A stretch of 37,246 bases of DNA. Origin: Nitrospirota bacterium (GTDB lineage Bacteria; Nitrospirota; Thermodesulfovibrionia; Thermodesulfovibrionales; JdFR-88). The notes below the pieces were generated by a model. It was not told the DNA's origin. It ran no database searches and saw only the letters and a program-made list of their open reading frames with translations. Shown here piece after piece: positions 31,823-37,246 of this stretch. Every line of letters begins with the position of its first letter. Position 1 is the first letter of the stretch. The DNA is taken from positions 1 to 37,246 of the forward strand of contig JAKAHV010000031.1 of NCBI GenBank assembly GCA_021825295.1, given 5' to 3'. The position numbers and the translations under genes are program-made.

Positions 31823-32601
31823 TTCGCCCCCACAGAGACAAGCGCAACAGAAAGAAGACCAAAACCAAATGCCTTGCCGGAACCAATGCCTCGAACGAGG
31901 GTTTCCAAAAAGGCATTTGTATCCGTAACCCGCAAGAGACCTTCGAAGAGAACAGCCAGGTGCGTCATTGCATGTCCACTGGCCGAATCCCTTTTGTGTC
32001 CTTGCTGCTTTCCCCCACTACAAACGTTTACGCGCGGAACCAGCCTAATGTCGCCTCTCACGTCCTTGACTTCGTTCATGAGAAGCTCGAAACCGCCGGG
32101 CACGCCCCTTTCTCTCTCAAATCCTTTGCGAATCAACCAGGCGATTTGTTCGTCCTCGCGTCTAAGTTCGACTCGCTTGCCCTTCATAGTGTCATCGCGC
32201 TTCGCGATTCGTTTGGTCGGATTGGCACGCAAGCGGAACGAGAGGACTTGTCCGTTTTGAAGTTTCTGATAAGCCGGCATGATGTCCTTACATGAAAAAT
32301 TGGGCATCTCCGTATCCGCGCAAAGGTAATCATTCAGTCCATCGAGAAACGACCAGTCCGGTTTGACGAGTGACTGGACGTAGAGCTTGACTGCGCCCCT
32401 AAGGTCATCAACTTCCGCACGAAAAAGGACGCCAAATTCATCGCGAGCTTTGGATTTCATCTCGTCCGTGGCTTTTGGGAAGGCGCGCATCAGCGTGCGG
32501 TGCATTTCATAAGGATGAGCGAGTTCACTCATAACCTGCCGCGAGCCTGGGTTGAGGATCAGCCGTGAGAGGAAAAGCGAATTTATTGCGGCAGTCATCA
32601 T
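31819..32601 (-). CDS. cas6e: CRISPR pre-crRNA endoribonuclease Cas6e (CasE)
   Basis: A 260-aa Cas6e. The catalytic His is in HPYEMHRTLMRAFP (residues 29-42), followed by LFRAEVDD and LQNGQVLSFRLRANPTKR; the C-terminal glycine-rich loop GIGSGKAFGFGLLSVA binds the repeat hairpin. It cuts CRISPR transcripts at the repeat stem and stays in Cascade. AAGGAGG lies six bases before the first ATG. Stop overlaps the cas1 start. Intact, but its usual substrate, the array, is gone. Confidence 0.9.
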   Translation of the reverse strand: MMTAAINSLFLSRLILNPGSRQVMSELAHPYEMHRTLMRAFPKATDEMKSKARDEFGVLFRAEVDDLRGAVKLYVQSLVKPDWSFLDGLNDYLCADTEMPNFSCKDIMPAYQKLQNGQVLSFRLRANPTKRIAKRDDTMKGKRVELRREDEQIAWLIRKGFERERGVPGGFELLMNEVKDVRGDIRLVPRVNVCSGGKQQGHKRDSASGHAMTHLAVLFEGLLRVTDTNAFLETLVRGIGSGKAFGFGLLSVALVSVGAK

Positions 32602-33245
32602 GCCGTTCCTCCTTCAAACTTGGTCTGGAGTGATCGCGGTTTGAACCGCCGTTCGCGGAAACAGAGAGGCCAGTCGTGCTGGGTTCTTTCGCCATCAGGC
32701 GTTTCCAGCACTATACGTTTTTTTGAGTCTCCTGAGAACAGATGTTTCTCCAAAGTACCTTCTTTAGGACTGTCGTCAGGGCCCAGGGGCAGGACAGCTA
32801 AGGGAAAAGACTTGCGGCCTAGGAACAAAATCCAGGCCGGGTTGCAGAGCGCTTTGGCGATATCTTCAAGCAGATCTTTGTTATTTGACTGCAATCCGAC
32901 GGTGAATGACGCATCGGCCAGATAGTCCCGATAGGACACGACGGTGTCCTTTCCGCTCCCGTCCGCCTTAATGACGCCATATTCGCGAGGTTGATGACGA
33001 TCACCACCCGCCGTATGGTAATCACGCTCGCGTCGGCCCTCCCTATCCACACGTACGCCCATTCGGATCGCATCGAACCGCGAGATATCCTCCCCGCGCG
33101 CAATGCCCATTGCCGCGCAGATCAGGCCGATCACGCCGCTGCGGGTCGGCTCCAACGCCGTGTCCCGGTAGTCGAACCGGCTGCGGTACCCCCATGATTG
33201 CATGGGGCCTTCGAGCCGGAGAAGAAGAGTGTATGGACTGCTCAT
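32598..33245 (-). CDS. cas5e: Cascade subunit Cas5e
   Basis: A 215-aa Cas5e. YTLLLRLEGPMQSWGYRSRFDYRDTALEPTRSGVIGLICAAMGIARGE is the characteristic N-terminus, with LADASFTVGLQ and PAWILFLGRKSFPLA further on. It caps the 5' handle of crRNA in Cascade. It overlaps both the cas7 remnant (ATGA at 33242) and cas6e. Reading frame intact. Confidence 0.9.
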   Translation of the reverse strand: MSSPYTLLLRLEGPMQSWGYRSRFDYRDTALEPTRSGVIGLICAAMGIARGEDISRFDAIRMGVRVDREGRRERDYHTAGGDRHQPREYGVIKADGSGKDTVVSYRDYLADASFTVGLQSNNKDLLEDIAKALCNPAWILFLGRKSFPLAVLPLGPDDSPKEGTLEKHLFSGDSKKRIVLETPDGERTQHDWPLCFRERRFKPRSLQTKFEGGTA

Positions 33246-33583
33246 TGCTCCCTCCCGGCCTCCTTGACCTGCATAACCGCATTGATAGCCTCGCTGACGC
33301 TTCCCTTATCGGAGCCGCTGAGCCCATTCAGGCGGCCTTCCTGCTCAATGTGAAAGCACGCAGTCGCCTGGACACCCTGCTCGCCATAAACCTTTTTCAA
33401 CACATCCCAATGCCTCGTCAGCGCTTCCACAGACAGACCTACCAGGTCATCCTTATCCTTCGTGGGCCTGACAGGCTTGGCAAAGGCGTTGGCGAGGGAG
33501 ATTGGGACGCCGCCTTGCCGCCTGACAAACAGTCCGAAAGAGGGGAGGTTCTGGGCTGCAAAGGAATTCTGCTTTCCTGTGGG
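33242..33583 (-). pseudogene. cas7: Cas7e C-terminal fragment, 5' part deleted
   Basis: In frame with the stop at 33242 the sequence reads PTGKQNSFAAQNLPSFGLFVRR, ANAFAKPVRP, VGLSVEALTRHWDVLKKVYGEQG and the usual Cas7e end. Family members reach this point after about 200 residues, so roughly the first two thirds are missing. Upstream of PTGKQ comes a run of nine C (minus strand) and then cas3 sequence in another frame. No start codon serves this fragment except an internal ATG at about 33430 region. Not a functional Cascade backbone. Confidence 0.85.
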
Positions 33584-33593
33584 GGGGGGTGTC

Positions 33594-34232
33594 CTACGTG
33601 ATTTCGCTCCTGGATTGGGCCGGCTGGTTCAGGTTGAAACCCACGGTATTAGAAAATTCTTGAAGCAGCTCCTGCCGGGCCGTATTCCAACAGTTGTCCC
33701 CAAGCGTGTCCCTACCCATTAGGAGTTCAACTGATCGCGGAAAAACACCATGGTGCCCTCCTGCGATCTGGGCCAAAACGGCAGAAGCCTGGCAAGAGCC
33801 GAGTATTTTATTTAAGACATGCGCGCTAATAAACCCATGAGGACGGTCTTGGTCGTTTTGGGAGAATTGACAACCGGAGTTCTGTGACAGTTCCGGGATC
33901 TTTTTCTGGAAGCCCGGGCTGGCCTTGCCGATATCGTGCGCTCCAGATAAAAAAACGATTTGGGTGCGTGCGTCAGTTCCGAGTGCAGTTTCGAATCTCT
34001 TCCGAAGTTGTAGGTCAAGGCAATAGTCCCAAACGAGGCCCGCCACGGCGGCAACATCGAGTATGTGATACAGCAAGGGATGATAGCGGCAAGATGCGCT
34101 AATTTGATTTGCCCAGTCCCGGCTCGTCTTGCCCCACAATTGTACCCAATGGGGGATTTGGCTAGTCGTGATATGTCCTCCCCGCCCAATTTGCAACCCT
34201 GAATTAAATAATAATTTACATTTTCGAGGCAA
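33594..34232 (-). pseudogene. cas3: Cas3 HD-domain fragment, helicase deleted
   Basis: About 212 codons. The HD nuclease motifs are present: YHPLLYHILDVAAVA, SGAHDIGKASPGFQ, PHGFISAHVL, AGGHHG. The chain stops at 33594 right where cas7 sequence begins. The whole SF2 helicase and C-terminal domains, about 650 residues in a normal Cas3, are missing, as are cse1 and cse2 that should follow. The frame opens with a TTG at 34232 and no good Shine-Dalgarno, so the true start is unclear. An isolated HD domain could have single-strand nuclease activity in principle, but the deletion points to decay. Confidence 0.85.
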
Positions 34233-34401
34233 ATTTAGGAAGCGGAATCAGAAGGAGTAAACAGACGAGCAAACGATCAAACGACAAGGCAACAAACCGC
34301 ATTTTCCAAAAAAACGATCAAAGAAGCTCCCAAAAAATTTTTGATTTCAATGTCTTACAATTGCGAAAGCCTTCTGTGAAACACTTTTTTCCAATATATG
34401 G

Positions 34402-34419
34402 TATAGTAGAACTACTATA
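34402..34419. promoter_or_regulatory. Operator palindrome upstream of the TumE-like toxin gene
   Basis: TATAGTAG-AA-CTACTATA is a perfect 8+8 palindrome six bases before the ATG at 34426. TATAGT could serve as a -10 box, so an HTH antitoxin bound here would block its own promoter. The matching HTH protein is the second gene of the operon. Confidence 0.6.
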
Positions 34420-34425
34420 TAGAAT

Positions 34426-34713
34426 ATGAACTCGCGATTGATTGTTCATGACAAGGTAAAAGAGACAGATGGCGGCATTATAGAGATAAAAATATGGAGT
34501 GTCCCGGCATCCGAGGCCAAACGGCACGGGTTCCGGTACCCTCTCGCATACGTCAGGGGCTCAAGGCTCCTCGTGTGCTATGACAATCACGCCGGCAAGG
34601 GAGACCACCGGCATCGTGAGGGACGCGTGGAATCGTACAGGTTCACGACTATTAGCAAGCTCCTGGAGGATTTCTACCGGGACGTAAGGAGAGCCAAAAA
34701 ACATGAAAGTTAG
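34426..34713 (+). CDS. TumE-like toxin (small, toxin-antitoxin family)
   Basis: A 95-aa protein. MNSRLIVHDKVKETDGGIIEIKIWSVPASEAKRHGFRYPLAYVRGSRLLVCYDNHAGKGDHRHREGR resembles the DUF6516/TumE family, a toxin found before HTH antitoxins. The conserved KGDHRH and YDNH part probably forms the active or binding site; its biochemical target is not known to me. It overlaps the antitoxin gene by 11 bases on the + strand. An operator-like palindrome sits directly upstream. No damage visible. Confidence 0.7.
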   Translation: MNSRLIVHDKVKETDGGIIEIKIWSVPASEAKRHGFRYPLAYVRGSRLLVCYDNHAGKGDHRHREGRVESYRFTTISKLLEDFYRDVRRAKKHES

Positions 34714-35083
34714 AAATGTGACCATAGGGGTAAAGGATGTCAAGGACGTGCTGGGCGAGGCAAAAGAGGTCATGGAACGTCTTGAGCGCGGCGAGAAGGT
34801 TCCGCGCAAAAAGCCAGGGGTCTATTTTGACACACTGGAGACCATGAGGAAGGCAATAACCGAGGAACGGGTGCGGATCATCAGGGTGATAAGGATAAAG
34901 CACCCCGCGTCCGTTTACGAGCTTGCAAAGATGCTCCACCGGAACATCAAGAACGTCTCCGATGACGTCCGCTACCTGGCGCAACTCGGGCTGATCGAAC
35001 TGGAAAAGGTCAGGACGGACGGGCGCGAGAAGACGGTCCCCAAGGTGAACTACGAAAAAATCCGACTTGAGATAGCCGTCTGA
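34703..35083 (+). CDS. HTH antitoxin/regulator of the TumE-like pair (HVO_A0114-type winged helix)
   Basis: A 126-aa protein with an N-terminal helical part (VKDVLGEAKEVMERLERGEKVPRKKPGVYFD) that probably wraps the toxin, and a winged-helix (RIIRVIRIKHPASVYELAKMLHRNIKNVSDDVRYLAQLGLIELEK). This layout is common for the regulator paired with the toxin above. The likely roles are toxin neutralisation and repression at the upstream palindrome. Starts inside the toxin gene, so translation is coupled. Confidence 0.7.
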   Translation: MKVRNVTIGVKDVKDVLGEAKEVMERLERGEKVPRKKPGVYFDTLETMRKAITEERVRIIRVIRIKHPASVYELAKMLHRNIKNVSDDVRYLAQLGLIELEKVRTDGREKTVPKVNYEKIRLEIAV

Positions 35084-35290
35084 TTCGGCCGCCTGCTACT
35101 TCGGCCGGCAGATCAAAAAGCGGCCGATCAAAAAGAACTAACCCCAACCCGACAAAAAGAATTCGATATTGCAAACCTGCCCTGTGGGCGGCCGATTCCC
35201 GAAAAGAGAAAAATCGATCCTGGTGACAGTCTGGTGACACTTATTATGTTAAATTGTTTCTATAAACTTATTGAAAAATAAGGATTTTTT
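35084..35290. other. Intergenic region between the toxin-antitoxin pair and tmRNA
   Basis: No gene. A short inverted repeat CTTATT-GAAA-AATAAG at 35267-35282 lies just after the 3' end of tmRNA and may be its terminator on the minus strand. A near-repeat GGTGACA occurs twice at about 35221-35240. CGGCCG and ATCAAAAAG occur in two near-identical tandem units around 35110-35140. Confidence 0.35.
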
Positions 35291-35641
35291 TGGTGGAGGC
35301 GGCGGGAATCGAACCCGCGTCCGAAAGCACTACGCCCAGACTTCTACATGCTTAGGCTGTTTATTTAAAATTTCGGCCCGGAGCCCGCGAACAGCCGCGC
35401 CCGCTTCGCGCCAATCCCCCTGTTTGATTTTTCGTCCGCCGGAAGGAGGCCACCCGGAGGCTTAGCCCGCTACCTGCGTCAGACCGGGCCGCAGGCCTGC
35501 CCGGAGAGACGTGCCGCTTTTAGTTAAGCGGCGAGTGCCAGTTCGTTGTTGGCTGTTGTGTTTTTTCCACCTTTTTACGTGGTGATGGAGCCACGGCATG
35601 CCATCTGAGCCTCATAACCCCCGTCGAGACCTTTCGCCCCC
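35291..35641 (-). ncRNA. ssrA: tmRNA (ssrA)
   Basis: The minus strand starts GGGGGCGAAAGGTCTCGACG at the 5' end and ends with a tRNA-like T-arm (GGTTCGATTCCC) and CCTCCACCA. The tag region reads ANNELALAA before TAA, with an upstream in-frame extension GKNTTANNELALAA, so the resume codon may be Gly or Ala. Length about 351 nt. tmRNA rescues stalled ribosomes and tags the product for proteolysis. Lies 17 bases after smpB, same strand, as is usual. Confidence 0.93.
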
Positions 35642-35658
35642 TGGGAGAAGACAAATAA

Positions 35659-36105
35659 CTACCTGGCCCTTTTCAGGGCCCGCTCAATCTGGCGGCCGGC
35701 TTCTTTTTCCTTCAAAGCCTCCCGCTTGTCAAAGAACTTCTTGCCCCTTGCAAGTCCTACTTCTAGTTTAACATAGGGCCCCTTGAAATACATCTTAAGC
35801 GGCACCAGGGTGAAGCCCTTCTGCACCATCTTGCCCCTGAGCCGGTCTATCTCCTTTTTCTTAAGGAGAAGCTTCCTGGTCCTCAGCGGGTCGTGGTTCA
35901 TGATATTGCCGTGGCTGTAAGGGCTTATATGGCAGCCGATCAGAAACGCCTCGCCGTCTTTGATCAGGACATAGCTGTCCCTCAGATTGGCCTTGCCCTC
36001 GCGGATGGATTTGACCTCCGTTCCCGTAAGCGCGATGCCCGCCTCATAGGTCTCGTCAATGAAAAAATCATGGTACGCCTTCCTGTTTTCGGAAACCGGC
36101 CTCAT
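35659..36105 (-). CDS. smpB: SsrA-binding protein SmpB
   Basis: A 148-aa protein. Hallmarks: ENRKAYHDFFIDETYEAGIALTGTEVKSIREGKANLRDSY, ISPYSHGN, DPLRTRKLLLKKKEI, and GKKFFDKREALKEKEAGRQIERALK at the basic C-terminal tail. It binds tmRNA and the stalled ribosome. Located directly upstream of ssrA in the same orientation. Confidence 0.95.
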   Translation of the reverse strand: MRPVSENRKAYHDFFIDETYEAGIALTGTEVKSIREGKANLRDSYVLIKDGEAFLIGCHISPYSHGNIMNHDPLRTRKLLLKKKEIDRLRGKMVQKGFTLVPLKMYFKGPYVKLEVGLARGKKFFDKREALKEKEAGRQIERALKRAR

Positions 36106-36189
36106 CAGTCATTTTAGCATATGGTGCGTTTCGCCCTTGCCTGCCGGTTTGCGCGGGATGCCTTCTCAAGCTCCCGCCGCCCCCGGTCT

Positions 36190-36438
36190 TCAGCAGGCCT
36201 TTTTGAATTTCAGGGCGAAGACGACCTTCCTGAAATCATCAACGTAAGGCTGGATCTCCATGAGTTTGGAGCGGAGGTCCTCGTCATCCAATCCTGTCAT
36301 CTGTCTTGCGAACTGAAGGAGAAGGACCCCCAACTCGGCCGTTTTCCGCCTGGCCTCCCACAGGGCGACATCCCCTTTGGTGTAATGACTGCCCCGCACC
36401 GAAGCGAACTCCATGAGCCCATCAAGCAGTCTGTCCAT
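36190..36438 (-). CDS. Small hypothetical helical protein
   Basis: An 82-aa protein from the ATG at 36438, which has GGGGAGG eight bases before it; the frame upstream to 36486 has no better start. MDRLLDGLMEFASVRGSHYTKGDVALWEARRKTAEL is followed by two predicted helices and a Lys-Lys-Ala-Cys end. I do not recognise the family. It precedes smpB on the same strand at a distance of 85 bases, so it may be co-transcribed. Confidence 0.5.
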   Translation of the reverse strand: MDRLLDGLMEFASVRGSHYTKGDVALWEARRKTAELGVLLLQFARQMTGLDDEDLRSKLMEIQPYVDDFRKVVFALKFKKAC

Positions 36439-36710
36439 AACCGGCCTCCCCTGAGCTTCCAGGTCTGCAGAAGCCCGTCTTTCCACTGCGCCATTAGCGG
36501 CCCCGCAAAGAGTGCCTTTTCACCCTTGTCCGGCCGCCCCAAAAATCCGCATAAGCGAGTTTTCACGCATCTTTGACTCCCTTATGCATGCCGTTGTCCC
36601 CATTCCTACCATAAACTTGCAAAAAGCTTGCCTGCCCCTCCAGAAAAATGACGCGCTCCCCTGCCTTCGGACGTTTGCCCGCCTTCTGACATTTAAAATA
36701 GCGAAGCGGC

Positions 36711-37237
36711 TCAGGGGACGCTTACGGGCGAGGAAAGGGGGCCTTGGGCAACGCTGCCAACGGCGCTTATCCTGTAAGTGCCGGAGCTTGACCCTTCATC
36801 GAAATAGGTTGGCACGGCGGTAAAGCCTATCAGTCTGGGCGCACCGCCGGCCACCCTGTAAACCCTGTAGCCGGTCACCCATGTCTCGGGGTTTGACGGC
36901 CATATGAGCCTTATGCCTCCGGGGATGGCAAGAGCATCCGGCTTTTCAGGGCGGGACGGGATAAAATCTTGCGGCCTGACGGTTATGGATGCGGCCTTTC
37001 CCTCATACAGGAACGGACCGCCAAGGAGTGCTCTTACCTGGTAAATCATGTCCCTGTCCGGCTCCGGAGCAAATGAAAAGGCATTTTCCTTCAGCGGGGC
37101 CGTGTTAAGCAGCGAAAAGCCCTTTGCCGCCGGCGCCTTTCCATAGACGTTATAAAACACCGGCCTGCCGTCCCAGCTTCCCTCCGGCTCCCATTTCAGG
37201 GTTATGGATGAGTTTCCGATGCTGAACTGGAGCCCTT
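36711..37237 (-). CDS. Fibronectin type III domain protein, 3' part, runs off the contig
   Basis: The frame is open on the minus strand from the contig edge to the stop at 36711, about 175 codons. Two FnIII-like sandwiches are visible: SITLKWEPEGSWDG with VFYNVYGK, and GGIRLIWPSNPETWVTGYRVYRVAG with the tyrosine corner TYRISAVG. The protein is probably surface-exposed or secreted, but its N-terminus is outside the window. The TAA that seems to close the frame at 37236-37238 includes the first adapter base, so the true gene continues past it. Confidence 0.7.
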
Positions 37238-37246
37238 AGATCGGAA
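37238..37246. other. Sequencing-adapter remnant at the contig end
   Basis: The last nine bases, AGATCGGAA, are exactly the start of the Illumina TruSeq adapter (AGATCGGAAGAGC). At the very end of a window this is most simply read-through that was not trimmed before assembly. Confidence 0.75.

Noticed and set aside
35291..35330. Possible attachment site in the tmRNA 3' end for an island holding the cas and toxin genes
   Set aside because: I did not find a second copy of the tmRNA 3' sequence or an integrase gene in the window.

Overview
This window looks like one edge of an environmental (metagenomic) contig from an anaerobic Gram-negative bacterium. An outer-membrane beta-barrel, a periplasmic multiheme c-type cytochrome, sigma54-type promoters, a PilZ/AAA+ activator, an EAL protein and a complete molybdenum nitrogenase core point that way. 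Codon use in the nif genes (many ATA Ile and AGG Arg codons) together with a fused nifEN and nifI genes would fit Nitrospirota or Desulfobacterota, but this is inference and no phylogenetic marker was tested. The last nine bases match the start of the Illumina TruSeq adapter, so the right end is a physical contig end.

Layout. (1) 0.3-3.2 kb: an EAL-domain phosphodiesterase and a nine-CxxCH cytochrome that also has one CX8CH site. (2) 3.5-5.8 kb: a graveyard of defence and mobile genes: an mrr restriction gene with a frameshift and no catalytic end, an intact MNT antitoxin beside a HEPN toxin broken by an internal deletion, a fragment of a Y1/REP-associated transposase and a truncated beta-helix protein. 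(3) 6.1-11.3 kb: a GC-rich HlyD-ABC-ABC-permease-permease exporter resembling E. coli YbhGFSR, followed by convergent genes for an MDR oxidoreductase and a membrane histidine kinase. (4) 13.7-24.1 kb, minus strand: the nitrogen-fixation locus. nifB-hesA form one unit and nifH-D-K-EN-X-I1-I2-ferredoxin-acetyltransferase form a second. Each unit has a perfect -24/-12 promoter. No NifA-type TGT-N10-ACA site is visible, but the two upstream regions share an 11-bp motif at nearly the same distance from the promoter. No nifA, nifV, nifU or nifS gene is in the window.

(5) 24.5-30.4 kb: probably the most interesting system. It is a Fap-like functional-amyloid locus: two secreted proteins with imperfect N-Q-x-x-G-N-x-N repeats (FapC-like and FapB-like), a secreted C39-type cysteine peptidase (FapD-like), two small secreted proteins, a divergent outer-membrane beta-barrel (FapF-like), and a one-component sigma54 activator with a PilZ-like domain and zinc ribbon. 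A sigma54-type promoter precedes the operon, placed so that its first gene would be leaderless. A strong hairpin lies between the two repeat-protein genes.

(6) 30.5-34.2 kb: a type I-E CRISPR-Cas locus reduced by a large internal deletion. The cas3 HD domain runs directly into the 3' third of cas7, so the Cas3 helicase, cse1 and cse2 are absent. cas5e, cas6e, cas1 and cas2 remain open, and a single CRISPR-like repeat is left. (7) 34.4-37.2 kb: a TumE-like toxin with an HTH partner, ssrA (tmRNA), smpB, a small hypothetical gene, and the 3' part of a fibronectin type III protein running off the contig.
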